DNA of 64,000 nucleotides, taken from NCBI GenBank assembly GCA_032017425.1, contig DALZPW010000009.1; one strand, given 5' to 3'. Both the position numbers and the translations under genes were made by a program. Source of the stretch: Faucicola tetraodonis (GTDB lineage: Bacteria; Pseudomonadota; Gammaproteobacteria; Pseudomonadales; Moraxellaceae). Below, piece by piece: positions 1 to 9,392 of this stretch (position 1 is its first letter; each line of letters starts with the position of its first letter). Under the pieces are notes generated by a model. It worked only from the letters and a program-made list of their open reading frames with translations. It was not told the origin of the DNA and did not search any database.

Positions 1-55
1 GGCTTAACCGTCTTGTAGAAGGAATCCCCTCACTTTAGGGAGGGGAGGAAGTCAA
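1..55 (+). mobile_element. Right end of an IS200/IS605-type (TnpB-carrying) element, partial
   Basis: The first 55 bases hold a hairpin (arms about 25-33 and 38-46, loop TTTA) followed by GGAGGAAGTCAA. IS200/IS605-family elements end in a subterminal hairpin with cleavage just after a tetranucleotide; TCAA is the right-end cleavage tetranucleotide described for IS608. In TnpB-encoding members this same end is the 3' part of the guide (omega) RNA scaffold, and the guide is read from the flanking DNA. The rest of the element would lie to the left of the window, so no transposase or tnpB gene can be seen. The boundary at 55 is inferred from the TCAA motif. Confidence 0.6.
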
Positions 56-552
56 AAAATACTCACCACAATGTTATTGCCATTGTCTAAGGCGTCATTA
101 TAAAACCCCAATAACTCATTATATGAAGCCAGCAATTCTTTATCCAAGTTTTCCTTTTTATCTTGCCAAATATTGGGTGGAAAAATAGCCTGCTCACGTA
201 GTGACTTCATCGAGACTTTTTCTAAGCGTTTTTTAAAGTTAATTGGTTCTAGTGCATCAACGATTTCGACAATATGTGCCCACGGGATAAAAGCAATGAA
301 ATCGGCATCTTCATTGTCGCTAAAGGTTTCTACACCCACCACAAACTCGCTGACAGGCTCATCGGGTACAGGTTGGGTGGCGCTGTGTTTGGTTAACACA
401 AAATGGATGATGTCCCACAGTTTGCCCAAATCTACCAATTGTGCTTGAGGCTGCTCACTCATACTTTCAAGTAACGCCGTTCGCGCTGTATCAGTGGCAT
501 TTTGCAGTTGCTCGAGCAGGGCGTTATCGACCATCAAATATTGTGCGATCAT
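52..552 (-). CDS. DUF1877 (YfbM-like) family protein
   Basis: This 166-residue protein matches the YfbM/DUF1877 family in length (about 167 residues) and layout: an N-terminal MIAQYLMV segment, a central KLWDIIHFVLT motif (WDFLHFGLT in E. coli YfbM) and a C-terminal GNNIVVSIF that lines up with the family's GN-hydrophobic end. The family has no firmly assigned biochemical role. The start has a good AGGA ribosome-binding site. The TGA stop (bases 54-52) is made from the TCA of the adjacent IS605-type right end, so insertion has rewritten the very last codon and the stop but left the domain essentially whole. It is probably functional. Confidence 0.75.
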   Translation of the reverse strand: MIAQYLMVDNALLEQLQNATDTARTALLESMSEQPQAQLVDLGKLWDIIHFVLTKHSATQPVPDEPVSEFVVGVETFSDNEDADFIAFIPWAHIVEIVDALEPINFKKRLEKVSMKSLREQAIFPPNIWQDKKENLDKELLASYNELLGFYNDALDNGNNIVVSIF

Positions 553-743
553 ACAATTTCCTAGTTATAAAGTAGCGAGATATTAGCGTAGTGGGATATG
601 ACAGTCCTATCACTTTATGTTAAGACGAGGACCACAAGCGAAGATAGTATACCTCATACAGCAAGCGATTTTGACGATGTATTCACTTGAATTGACCGAC
701 TCATTTAGCTGACTTATTGGACTGATTTATTTAGCAGACTTAT

Positions 744-1451
744 TTAACCGATTAGACCCGCTGACATATTGATTAATGAGGCTAAAATTGCGGTATTAAA
801 GAAAAATGATAACACACAATGGATGGTACCGATGATCCGACTTTGCTGGGTGTTGAAGGCGACATCCGCTGTTTGACCAGATGTACCAATGATGTAGGAA
901 AAATATAAAAAATCCCAGTAGGCAGGGTCATCATCGTTAGGAAAATCTAGCATTTCTGCGTTTTTTTCTTCTTTAAGCAAGAAATACTCGTGGGTGTAAT
1001 GAATAGCAAACATGGTATGAATAAACAGCCAGGCCGTCAAAATCGTCATGGCGGTGAGCGCGATATGAAACAGCATCAAAGCGCCTTTGGCGTCCTTGCT
1101 CGCGCCCAACTCTACGACAATCGCGAGCATACTGACAATGGCTGTGACAAAAACCAAAATCAGCATTAACACCGTGCCTTCGTCTTCAGCATGGGCTTTA
1201 TCCAAAATTGCATGTTGATCGGCTTTATACATCATCCGAAAAATAGCCAGTAAATACACCCAAAGCCCGATATTCCAAGCCAGCAAAAATTGCGTCACAA
1301 ACTTTAATTTATCGTAGGCTACCGCCAACGTCCAATCTTTGGGTAATAGACCAACTAGCGCTGATAGTCCAAAATACACCACCAACATCGTGGCAAATCC
1401 TAACAGTAGACGAGGGCGGCTTTGAAAAAAACGATAGATGTAACCAATCAT
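744..1451 (-). CDS. DUF1345 family integral membrane protein
   Basis: This 235-residue protein has about five hydrophobic segments (roughly 15-35, 51-71, 93-113, 123-150 and 205-229). Before the last one it carries the family-typical motif DFLYFSYIIGTSGQTADV, which identifies DUF1345. The function is unknown; an inner-membrane location is clear from the hydrophobicity. It lies 10 bases downstream of the pseudouridine synthase gene on the same strand, so the two are probably cotranscribed. The start ATG at 1451 is the only reasonable one. Confidence 0.8.
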   Translation of the reverse strand: MIGYIYRFFQSRPRLLLGFATMLVVYFGLSALVGLLPKDWTLAVAYDKLKFVTQFLLAWNIGLWVYLLAIFRMMYKADQHAILDKAHAEDEGTVLMLILVFVTAIVSMLAIVVELGASKDAKGALMLFHIALTAMTILTAWLFIHTMFAIHYTHEYFLLKEEKNAEMLDFPNDDDPAYWDFLYFSYIIGTSGQTADVAFNTQQSRIIGTIHCVLSFFFNTAILASLINMSAGLIG

Positions 1452-1461
1452 GGCTGTTTCC

Positions 1462-2211
1462 TTATGGCTGCCTACGTCGTCGGCTTGTGGGGTGCTTTGA
1501 TTGTGGCGATTTAGGCGTTAACAGGCGAGGTTTTTTGCGCGATTGTGGCGTTGTCGTTGCCGCGGATAAAGGTTGGACACCCAGTCGCTTTAAATCGGCA
1601 GGTGATAGCGGTATTTGTGTGGATGCGCCAACCTCTAAATTTCCCAAGCTAAAGCCACTCGATGCCATGCGAATCAGCCGAAGACAAGGCAGTCCCACAT
1701 GGGCCGCCATGCGACGTACTTGACGATTTTTACCTTCAAAAATAGTAATGGCGAGCCACGTGGTGACTTTGCGTTTGGCAATCTTGTCCGGCGCTTGCCA
1801 AATATGCTCGGCAATTTGTGTTTCGCTTAGCCGTACAACTTCGGCAGGTAAGGTGATACCGTCTTTGAGTGGCACCCCTGTTTGTAGTTGTTGTAACTGG
1901 GCATCGCTTGCATCGCCTTCCACCTGTATCCAGTAGGTTTTGCCTTGTTGTTTGCCTGCATTGGCTTTGGGTGGATGGGTCAAGGCTTTATTGACTTGTC
2001 CATCAGCGGTTAGCAGTAGCAATCCTTCGGAAGTGGCATCTAATCGCCCCGCCACGCGTAGGCTTTTGTCGCTAAAATAATCGCTGAGCGTCGCAAAGTT
2101 GTTATTATCATCGCTGCGAAATTGGCTGAGTACGCCATAAGGTTTGTTAAATAAAATCAGTGTCGGCATGGTAGAGGGTGACAAGTGAGTGAAAAAAAGC
2201 TTAAAGCGCAT
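1462..2211 (-). CDS. rluE: 23S rRNA pseudouridine synthase RluE-like
   Basis: This is a member of the RsuA/RluB/RluE/RluF family, which converts specific uridines in rRNA to pseudouridine. The catalytic motif AGRLDATSEGLLLLT carries the essential Asp, and the late motif EGKNRQVRRMAAHVGLPCLRL is typical of the family. Like E. coli RluE it starts directly with LILFNKPYGVLSQF and lacks an N-terminal S4 domain. RluE modifies U2457 of 23S rRNA in E. coli; the same target is inferred here. A basic, Ser/Thr-rich tail of about 35 residues (ending SRRRRQP) extends beyond the domain. The start is ATG at 2211; the ATG at 2169, just before the domain, is an alternative. Confidence 0.85.
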   Translation of the reverse strand: MRFKLFFTHLSPSTMPTLILFNKPYGVLSQFRSDDNNNFATLSDYFSDKSLRVAGRLDATSEGLLLLTADGQVNKALTHPPKANAGKQQGKTYWIQVEGDASDAQLQQLQTGVPLKDGITLPAEVVRLSETQIAEHIWQAPDKIAKRKVTTWLAITIFEGKNRQVRRMAAHVGLPCLRLIRMASSGFSLGNLEVGASTQIPLSPADLKRLGVQPLSAATTTPQSRKKPRLLTPKSPQSKHPTSRRRRQP

Positions 2212-2425
2212 CAAGCAGATAAGTTACCCAGTGTAAACGCTAATCTTGGCTATTGCAAATTGGCTATTGCAACAAAGTCACCGTTATAAACCATACCGCC
2301 CAACGCCATACATATTTTGCAAAATTGTGCCAAATTGTGCCAGATTGCGTAAAAGGATAAGCCCGTATTTTTGGCTAAAAACAAGGTATAATAATCCATT
2401 CATAAAACTACAATAATACTAACAT

Positions 2426-3664
2426 ATGTCCTATCACTATCAATTTACCACTGAGTTTGACTGGCGCTCACAGACACAGTGGCAGACGCCTGATACGCCC
2501 TTTATGCACTTTGATTTTTGGCAAGCGCTGATAGATGCAAAGCTGATTGGTGAGCGCAGCGATTGGTGGGTGCAGTATGTGCAGATTGTAGATGACAGTG
2601 CTCAACTGATTGCCGTGATGCCCGTGTTTATCAAAAAGCATCACCAAGGCGAATATGTGTTTGATTTTAGCTGGGCAGAAGCCTTTGAGCGCTATGGTAG
2701 AAATTATTATCCAAGATTGGTGACAAGCGTCCCCTTTACCCCCGTCACCGGCGAGCGGATTTGGGTGGCACAAGGCAAGTCATTAACCGCGCCACTGTAT
2801 CAGACCTTACTACAAGCGATTGATGAATTGGCAAGCCGCTATCAAGCATCCACTTGGCACGGACTGTTTTTCTCCCCAAAAGATGTCCAAGCGTTGCACA
2901 ATATGCCCAATATTTGCGAGCGGCTAAGCTGTCAGTTTTTATGGCAAAATCGCAATCTACAGGATAAAAAATTCGCCAATTTTGATGAGTTTTTGGCAAC
3001 ATTAACTGCCAAAAAACGCAAATCAATTAAAGTGGAACGCCAAAAGGTGCTCAAACAAAATCTAAGTTGTCAGGTTAAAATCGGTGACGATATCACCGAG
3101 GCGGATTGGGCAGTTTTTTATCAATGCTATGCCATGACCTATCTGGTCAGAGGGCGGCAGCCGTATTTGAATTTAGCATTTTTTAAGCAGCTTGGGCAGA
3201 CTATGGCAGACAAGCTGATGCTCGCTCAAGCGCATAACGCGCACGGTGATATCGTGGCTTGTAGTTTGTTTTTTTTCGATGACGATGCCACTATCAGCAC
3301 GTTATATGGTCGCTATTGGGGCTGCCTAGAAGAGTATGATTGTTTACATTTTGAGCTGTGTTATTACCAAGGCATTGAGTTTGCTATCAAGCATGGCCTT
3401 CACTACTTTGACCCTGGTACCCAAGGGGAGCACAAGTTGATTCGCGGCTTTTATCCAGTGTTGACCCATTCGCTACACCGTGTCTACGACAAGGTGTTTG
3501 CCCCTGCCATTGCCCAATTTTGCCAAGACGAACAGCACGCTATATTGGCGTACCAAGCCGATGCGATGACCGCGTTACCTTTTAATGACACCTATAAAAG
3601 CCAATTTTTTGGTGACGGTGCCGCGCAAGGCACAATAACCGATAATGAGTTTTTGAAAAAATAA
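2426..3664 (+). CDS. Peptidogalycan/FemAB-like GNAT-fold acyltransferase (DUF482)
   Basis: This 412-residue protein resembles the family formerly called DUF482 and now annotated as peptidogalycan biosynthesis/GNAT proteins. It has a central KKRKSIKVERQKV segment and the late motif HYFDPGTQGEHKLIRGF, both family hallmarks. No substrate has been firmly established; a transferase acting on an aminoacyl or acyl donor is inferred from the fold. Its stop overlaps the start of ubiC (TAATG), which indicates translational coupling, although the two activities have no obvious biochemical link. The start follows the AT-rich sequence ACTAACAT and has no strong ribosome-binding site. Confidence 0.75.
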   Translation: MSYHYQFTTEFDWRSQTQWQTPDTPFMHFDFWQALIDAKLIGERSDWWVQYVQIVDDSAQLIAVMPVFIKKHHQGEYVFDFSWAEAFERYGRNYYPRLVTSVPFTPVTGERIWVAQGKSLTAPLYQTLLQAIDELASRYQASTWHGLFFSPKDVQALHNMPNICERLSCQFLWQNRNLQDKKFANFDEFLATLTAKKRKSIKVERQKVLKQNLSCQVKIGDDITEADWAVFYQCYAMTYLVRGRQPYLNLAFFKQLGQTMADKLMLAQAHNAHGDIVACSLFFFDDDATISTLYGRYWGCLEEYDCLHFELCYYQGIEFAIKHGLHYFDPGTQGEHKLIRGFYPVLTHSLHRVYDKVFAPAIAQFCQDEQHAILAYQADAMTALPFNDTYKSQFFGDGAAQGTITDNEFLKK

Positions 3665-4239
3665 TGATAAATATTGGTCTAAACCTAAACCTGGCTGGCG
3701 CGCATTTGAGCGTGGCACACAAACAGCAGATACCGCCGAAACTTATCCCTTGGCTGACGTCAACAGGGTCGCTTACCGCCAAATTTGAAGCCTTATCTCA
3801 GCATAGACTCATCGTACAGCCGACGTTTGAAGGACGGCAAACCTTGTCCCTGAGCGAAAAGCGCCAATTGCAGTTACCGCTTGGTGTGAGCCAATCGGCA
3901 TGGGTGCGCGAAGCCTTATTATTTGGCAAGCCTAATCAAGATGCGTGGGTGATGGCGCGGTCCGTATTTCCGTTTGCCAGTCTCATTGGTAATGCGCGAA
4001 AACTGGCGAATCTGGGCACAACACCGATTGGCTATATACTGTTTCGTCGGCATGGCGCAGTGATGACCAATCGCTGGATTGATGTGACAGCGCAAGGCTG
4101 GCGACGCACCACCCTTTACCAATGGCAGGGCAGAAATTTTTTGATTAGTGAAACCTTTTTACCTGCGTTTGAAAATAGCCTTATGGGTGAAGAAGAAAAC
4201 GGCATGATTCATGTCAGCACTGACAAAGGAGAAGGATAA
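3664..4239 (+). CDS. ubiC: Chorismate lyase (chorismate-pyruvate lyase)
   Basis: UbiC removes pyruvate from chorismate to give 4-hydroxybenzoate, the first committed step of ubiquinone synthesis. The 191-residue protein has family signatures: WLTSTGSLTAKFE near the N-terminus, an acidic-to-WVREALLFG segment in the middle, ARSVFPFASLIG, and LGTTPIGYILFRR. The last of these includes the Arg-rich strand of the active site. The C-terminal part retains the family's SETFLPAF ending. Its start overlaps the stop of the preceding gene, and a strong terminator follows. No ubiA gene is adjacent, unlike in E. coli. Confidence 0.88.
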   Translation: MINIGLNLNLAGAHLSVAHKQQIPPKLIPWLTSTGSLTAKFEALSQHRLIVQPTFEGRQTLSLSEKRQLQLPLGVSQSAWVREALLFGKPNQDAWVMARSVFPFASLIGNARKLANLGTTPIGYILFRRHGAVMTNRWIDVTAQGWRRTTLYQWQGRNFLISETFLPAFENSLMGEEENGMIHVSTDKGEG

Positions 4240-4286
4240 GTACAAAAACCACTGGTTGCTGTGCGCTAGTATTTAAATAGTTAGCC

Positions 4287-4319
4287 AAAAAAAGACAGTT
4301 AGGGTAACTGTCTTTTTTT
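4287..4319 (+). terminator. Rho-independent terminator after ubiC
   Basis: The stem AAAGACAGTTA/TAACTGTCTTT with a GGG loop is flanked by an A run and a T run. It closes the transcription unit that ends with ubiC. Confidence 0.85.
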
Positions 4320-4518
4320 ATGAAAATTTTTTGGATGGCGCGTTGTATTAATGAGTTTTTCAAACCAATATCAGTCAGGTCAGTAGCCGAAGACAAGTAA
4401 TAGGACAAATTCAGTCAAATGGCTGGATTATTCACTAAAAAAAACCAAACCATGCTAAACTAAGCCATATTTTCGGTTTTATCCGCCCATTTTTTGACTC
4501 ACTTAAAAGGAAATTGCC

Positions 4519-5778
4519 ATGTTTAAAAATGTCACTATTCACCAGTTTGACGCTGAACTTGCCCAAGCGATGGACAATGAAGCCAAACGTCAAGAAGACC
4601 ATATTGAACTGATTGCTTCAGAAAACTACTGTTCACCAGCGGTGATGGAAGCGCAAGGTAGCCAATTGACCAATAAATATGCCGAAGGTTATCCAGGCAA
4701 ACGTTATTACGGTGGCTGTGAGTATGTTGACGTGGTTGAGCAATTAGCGATTGACCGTGCCAAAGAATTGTTTGGCGCAGACTATGCCAACGTTCAGCCA
4801 CACGCGGGTAGCCAAGCCAACAGCGCGGTATTTTTAGCCTTATTAAAAGCGGGTGACACGGTACTTGGCATGAGCCTTGCCGATGGCGGTCACTTGACGC
4901 ATGGTGCACATGTGAACTTCTCTGGTATCAACTATAAAGCCGTACAATATGGCTTAAATAAAGAAACGGGCATCATCGACTATGATGAAGTCGAACGCCT
5001 AGCCAAAGAGCACCAACCCAAAATGATTATCGCGGGTTTTTCTGCTTATAGCCAAGTGGTTGATTGGCAAAAATTCCGTGACATCGCAGACAGCGTTGGC
5101 GCATACTTGATGGTCGACATGGCACATGTAGCAGGACTGGTTGCTGCAGGTGTTTATCCAAGCCCTGTGCAAATCGCTGACGTTACTACCACCACTACCC
5201 ACAAAACCCTACGCGGTCCACGTTCAGGCTTAATCTTGGCAAAAGCCAACCCAGAGATTGAGAAAAAACTCAACTCTGCCGTGTTCCCTGGAAACCAAGG
5301 TGGTCCATTAATGCACGCGATTGCGGGTAAAGCTGTGTGTTTTAAAGAAGCGTTAAGCGAAGATTTCAAAGCCTACCAACAACAAGTGGTTAAAAACGCC
5401 AAAGCCATGGCAGATGTCATCATGTCGCGTGGTTATGATATCGTCTCGGGCGGCACAGAAAATCACTTAATGCTGATTAGCTTAATCAAACAAGAAATCA
5501 CCGGTAAAGAAGCGGATAAATGGTTGGGCGATGCCCACATCACCGTCAACAAAAACGCGGTACCAAATGACCCTAAATCACCGTTTGTAACGTCTGGGGT
5601 GCGTATTGGTACGCCCGCAGTCACTACCCGTGGGTTTGGTGAAGCGGAAGTAAGAGAATTGGCTGGCTGGATTTGTGATGTGCTCGATAGCCGCGGTGAT
5701 GAAAAAGTTATCGGCGAAGTGCGTGAAAAAGTCCAAGCAATTTGCGCCAAACACCCAGTGTACGAGCAAACAGCTTAA
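4519..5778 (+). CDS. glyA: Serine hydroxymethyltransferase
   Basis: GlyA is a cytosolic PLP enzyme that interconverts serine and glycine while loading tetrahydrofolate with a one-carbon unit. The 419-residue length is standard. The PLP-binding lysine is K229 in the motif TTTTTHKTLRGPRSG, and the N-terminal HIELIASENYCSPAV and YPGKRYYGGCE motifs are intact. The start has a clear AAAAGGAAATTGCC ribosome-binding site. The gene is flanked by terminators and is therefore monocistronic. I found no glycine riboswitch or other structured leader in the 200 bases upstream. Confidence 0.97.
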   Translation: MFKNVTIHQFDAELAQAMDNEAKRQEDHIELIASENYCSPAVMEAQGSQLTNKYAEGYPGKRYYGGCEYVDVVEQLAIDRAKELFGADYANVQPHAGSQANSAVFLALLKAGDTVLGMSLADGGHLTHGAHVNFSGINYKAVQYGLNKETGIIDYDEVERLAKEHQPKMIIAGFSAYSQVVDWQKFRDIADSVGAYLMVDMAHVAGLVAAGVYPSPVQIADVTTTTTHKTLRGPRSGLILAKANPEIEKKLNSAVFPGNQGGPLMHAIAGKAVCFKEALSEDFKAYQQQVVKNAKAMADVIMSRGYDIVSGGTENHLMLISLIKQEITGKEADKWLGDAHITVNKNAVPNDPKSPFVTSGVRIGTPAVTTRGFGEAEVRELAGWICDVLDSRGDEKVIGEVREKVQAICAKHPVYEQTA

Positions 5779-5801
5779 TCATCGGCTATTAAAAACCGCT
5801 C

Positions 5802-5838
5802 AAAAAACCGCCTAAGTCGTGACTCTAGGCGGTTTTTT
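5802..5838 (+). terminator. Rho-independent terminator after glyA
   Basis: The stem AAAACCGCCTA/TAGGCGGTTTT is flanked by A and T runs and can act in both directions. The response-regulator gene on the opposite strand ends at 5915. Confidence 0.85.
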
Positions 5839-5914
5839 TATGGCTAACATTTATTGATTGAGACGGCTCAAATGCGACGCTTTGAACCTGTTATCTTATG
5901 CACTAGATTTTAAG

Positions 5915-6850
5915 CTAGGCAAAGCGCGATTTACCAATACCAAAGCGTGATAAGAATTTTTTGACTTTATTACCAAAACTACGCGTTTCAACATCAGTGA
6001 CCGCATCAACGACATGTCGCGCTTGTAATTTTGGTTGATTGACTAAGGTTTGGTGATAATCATAAGCGCGCTGAATACTGATTTCGAGTAACAACAAATT
6101 ACTGGGGCGCGGTAGGTAGCGATACACTTGCCCTTTATTGATCAAGTCGATTAAGGTGTGGCTATCGTTGAGTGAGGTGAGTACCAATACCGCTAAATCT
6201 GGAAAGCTTTGTTTTAATGCATAGATTACGGGTGAAATATTCTCGCCACCCAAGGACACATCGGTGATTGCCACGCCAAAACGGTCGTTTTCTAGTAGCT
6301 CAATCGCTTTTTCTAATGAATTTGCCCAGTGCGTTTCAAACTGGGTGAATTTTTGCTGCATCTGTAAATATACCATCTCACTGTCATCGATCACCAACAC
6401 TTTGCGTTTGGCGATGGTTGGCTGAGCGACATGCAGATTATCTTTGAATACATCTTTGGTTTGCAGAGCGATTTGGGTGGCTTGATTGACGATACTTTTA
6501 AGTTCATCCGTCTGCCAAGGTTTGGTGATATAGCGAAAAATCTCCCCTTCGTTGATGGAATCAATTACTGCAGTTAAGTCTGCATAGCCGGTCAATAAGA
6601 TGCGGATAGTATGGGGTGATACGTCTTTGACCTCTTTTAGTACTTCGACACCCAGTTTTTTTGGCATGCGTTGGTCGCTAATCACCACTTGGACCTCGTT
6701 ATTTTGCACATAGCTTAGTAGCTCATCGGGCTCGGTAGTGGTAAACACATCATGGGTGGCGCGAAAATGCATTTTTAGGCTGCGTAGAATGCGGTCTTCA
6801 TCATCGATAAAGGCAATTTTAGGTTTGGTAACGGTCGTTATCATGGTCAT
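5915..6850 (-). CDS. Response regulator with two tandem receiver domains
   Basis: This 311-residue protein is built of two receiver domains and no recognised output domain. The first (about 10-125) has the acidic pair D16/D17, phospho-acceptor D59 in VVISDQRMP, and the conserved lysine K110 in ITKPW, and resembles RpfG-type receivers. The second (about 148-265) has D155/D156 and D197 in AITDVSL, but Arg248 (LPRPS) stands where the conserved lysine is expected. The tail is basic. It lies downstream of the sensor kinase on the same strand, separated by about 130 bases, and is the likely partner. With no DNA-binding or enzymatic domain it probably works through protein contacts or as a phosphorelay intermediate. 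Confidence 0.85.
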   Translation of the reverse strand: MTMITTVTKPKIAFIDDEDRILRSLKMHFRATHDVFTTTEPDELLSYVQNNEVQVVISDQRMPKKLGVEVLKEVKDVSPHTIRILLTGYADLTAVIDSINEGEIFRYITKPWQTDELKSIVNQATQIALQTKDVFKDNLHVAQPTIAKRKVLVIDDSEMVYLQMQQKFTQFETHWANSLEKAIELLENDRFGVAITDVSLGGENISPVIYALKQSFPDLAVLVLTSLNDSHTLIDLINKGQVYRYLPRPSNLLLLEISIQRAYDYHQTLVNQPKLQARHVVDAVTDVETRSFGNKVKKFLSRFGIGKSRFA

Positions 6851-6983
6851 GTCACTTAGGTATGTTGACTAAAATCAAGGTTGACTACAATTAAGGTTGA
6901 CCACAATCAAGTGTGGCTCGTGTATGGCTGAGCAGATTGCCTGTCAGCCATCGGTTATTGGTTATCTAACATTAGCATTAGTA

Positions 6984-9392
6984 TTAGCTTTCTTCTGCGA
7001 TTAAAAGCTTGGGTGATTGCTCGCTGCTAATCGCTGTTTTGGGCAATCTGATGGTAAATGTCGTGCCTTCGCCAAGTTGTGATTGCACATGAATATCGCC
7101 GTTATGCTGCTGCATGATTTGGGTCGAAATGGCAAGACCCAGTCCCGTACCTTCGCCTGCCGCTTTGGTGGTAAAGAAGGGTTCAAAAATCTTGGCTTGG
7201 GTCTCAGCGCTCATCCCAGTACCGTTGTCCGCCACGCTGATATACACATTAGCGGCATCTTCTGTGCTAGTAATGTGTAATGTAGGGTGCTGAGTTTGCC
7301 CCATCGCTTGTGCTGCGTTATTAAATAGATTTAGCAGCACTTGGTTAATCTGGGATGGGTTACAACTAACCGGTTCGATAGCATTTAACTCAGTTATCAC
7401 CTCTAAATGCTTGATATTGTTACGGGCAATAACTAGGGAGTTTTTGATACAGTCGTTGATATCGACGGCTTTGATTTTGGCTTGGTCGATGCGAGAAAAA
7501 TCACGTAAATTGACGACCAATTCTGAGATTTGGCTAACCCCAAATTTGGCATCATCCACCAATCCATGCAAATCATCACTCACCGCATCGGCGACCAATT
7601 CATCACTGCAAGCAATGGTTTGTTCAATCGTTTGATTGATGGTTGCTGTATCAGTCGGCGACGCTTGCATCAGTTGTTTGAGCTGCTGGGTATGGTCAAT
7701 CAGTTCGTCATAACGTACGATATTTTCATCAATCAACTCTAAATTACTACCCACATAGCCCAATGGCGTGTTCACTTCATGGGCAACACCTGCGACCATT
7801 TGACCGATGGTTGCCATTTTCTCTGATTGTACTAACTGCACTTGAGAGGCTTTTAAATCTTTTAATGCTTGGTGTAAGTTTTCGGTACGCTCCACCACTT
7901 GCTGCTCTAAGCGTTCATTGACTTTTGCTAATGCGCCTTCGTTCTCGACCACCCGATCAACCAGCTGGTTCATCGAGTCAGTAATCACGCCAATTTCTTG
8001 AATGTTTGCCGGTGGCAATTTGTGCTCACGCAGTGACAGATATTTTTTTTGTGCAATCAACTGACCGATTTCACGGACGTTACGAGCGACTTGGTGCAGC
8101 GGTACCGCCAAAATACGGTGGAAAATATAACCACTTAATAGCAGTACCGGTAAGAAACCCAATAGCATATACCATTGCAACTGTTTACCTAGCTGATTGG
8201 CAAATAACATCAGTTCTTGATTGGGTTTGACGATGACCATTTTCCAATTGGTCATCGGCATGGCAAAAATAAACGCTGTGGAAGGGGTTTTGAGCAATAA
8301 ATCGTTGTCTAAGCTGACTTGTTCGACAAAATGGGTGGCGTTGAGATTTTCATTTTGCCCGCTTTGGGTCATTAGCATGGCTGAAATGATGCGTGCCTCT
8401 GAGGGAGAGATTTTTTGTAGGTTGGTACTACTCACTAGCGTATTGGCGGTAAAATCAAATTTACCACCGTCTATTTTTTGCGCTTGCTTGATGATGTTGT
8501 CATTGATGTTGTCTAAGCTTTTGGCAATGGGGGCAAAATCAGGGTTTTTCTTGGCAAAACTATTGACATCAATCATCTCGCCTTGCGGGTTACTAGCAGT
8601 CACTTGTTTGACTTGGGCTTCATTGGGGAAAGTCAAAAAGTTGTTGTTCATATCGACCAAAAACACATAACCGCCTGTTTTGCGCTGCCATTCTTTGACC
8701 ATAGACTGCATACGGCCGAGCAGCACATCAAAACTCACCACCCCTTCAAAGCCATTGTTTTGCGCATTAAAAATCGCCTTGGCGCAGGTCATGACGGGCT
8801 GTTTGGTGGTCGGGTGAATATAAGCACGGCTCCACACACAGTGGTCATGATTGGCATACACAGCAGGCACATACCACCAGTCACGGTAATAGGGCATGGC
8901 AAGCTGTGGTTGGGTTTTCTGGCTGTCCACCCGATTTGTGGTAAGTTTGGCTGGTGCTTGATAGCCAGGATTGATGGTTTGATAGTGGCTCGCAGACTGC
9001 ATGACACCTTGCATATCCCGTTGCCAAACAAACGCGGCTTCATCGACGTTAGGTTTGTACATCAAAGGGTCATACCATATACCGCCGCCGACAATGCCTT
9101 TATCCATATTTGCCATTAAATTGCCAACACTGGTGTTGATGATATCGGCATTTTTGGGCAAACTGCCAGTCATACGACTGGCTGTCACTGCCATGCCATC
9201 AATTTGACTCACACGCGACAAAATACCATTCACCGCCTCATTGCCAGTTTCAATGATAGTCTGAGAGGTCAGTTTGGCGACTTCAGGCTTGGCTTGCTGG
9301 TCAATGATCCAATACACCATCGCCAAAAACACCAAAAAAACCAGCAATAATACGCATAACAAGCGTGTGGTAAGGTTGGAAAAATTCATCAT
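6984..9392 (-). CDS. Membrane sensor histidine kinase with periplasmic Cache-type domain
   Basis: This kinase of about 800 residues has an N-terminal membrane segment (about 10-30), a large periplasmic region of about 370 residues with a Cache/PDC-like pattern (GGIWYDPL, YRDWWYVPA, GVVSFDVLL), a second membrane segment around 410-435, a HAMP-like linker and a coiled coil. A HisKA domain follows with the phospho-histidine near residue 538 (GVAHEVNTPLGYV). The HATPase domain has N-box NLFNNAAQAM, G1 DNGTGMS and G2 GEGTGLGLAIS. It is expected to sense an extracytoplasmic small molecule and phosphorylate the double-receiver protein encoded downstream. The ATG at 9392 is preferred to a GTG two codons upstream; AAGTGA serves as ribosome-binding site. 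Confidence 0.88.
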   Translation of the reverse strand: MMNFSNLTTRLLCVLLLVFLVFLAMVYWIIDQQAKPEVAKLTSQTIIETGNEAVNGILSRVSQIDGMAVTASRMTGSLPKNADIINTSVGNLMANMDKGIVGGGIWYDPLMYKPNVDEAAFVWQRDMQGVMQSASHYQTINPGYQAPAKLTTNRVDSQKTQPQLAMPYYRDWWYVPAVYANHDHCVWSRAYIHPTTKQPVMTCAKAIFNAQNNGFEGVVSFDVLLGRMQSMVKEWQRKTGGYVFLVDMNNNFLTFPNEAQVKQVTASNPQGEMIDVNSFAKKNPDFAPIAKSLDNINDNIIKQAQKIDGGKFDFTANTLVSSTNLQKISPSEARIISAMLMTQSGQNENLNATHFVEQVSLDNDLLLKTPSTAFIFAMPMTNWKMVIVKPNQELMLFANQLGKQLQWYMLLGFLPVLLLSGYIFHRILAVPLHQVARNVREIGQLIAQKKYLSLREHKLPPANIQEIGVITDSMNQLVDRVVENEGALAKVNERLEQQVVERTENLHQALKDLKASQVQLVQSEKMATIGQMVAGVAHEVNTPLGYVGSNLELIDENIVRYDELIDHTQQLKQLMQASPTDTATINQTIEQTIACSDELVADAVSDDLHGLVDDAKFGVSQISELVVNLRDFSRIDQAKIKAVDINDCIKNSLVIARNNIKHLEVITELNAIEPVSCNPSQINQVLLNLFNNAAQAMGQTQHPTLHITSTEDAANVYISVADNGTGMSAETQAKIFEPFFTTKAAGEGTGLGLAISTQIMQQHNGDIHVQSQLGEGTTFTIRLPKTAISSEQSPKLLIAEES

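Noticed and set aside
4320..4518. Glycine riboswitch or other structured leader before glyA
   Set aside because: No conserved core or expression platform could be recognised in the short leader.
8583..9119. Opposite-strand frame of 178 codons within the sensor kinase gene
   Set aside because: The kinase frame has clear domains; the antisense frame has none.
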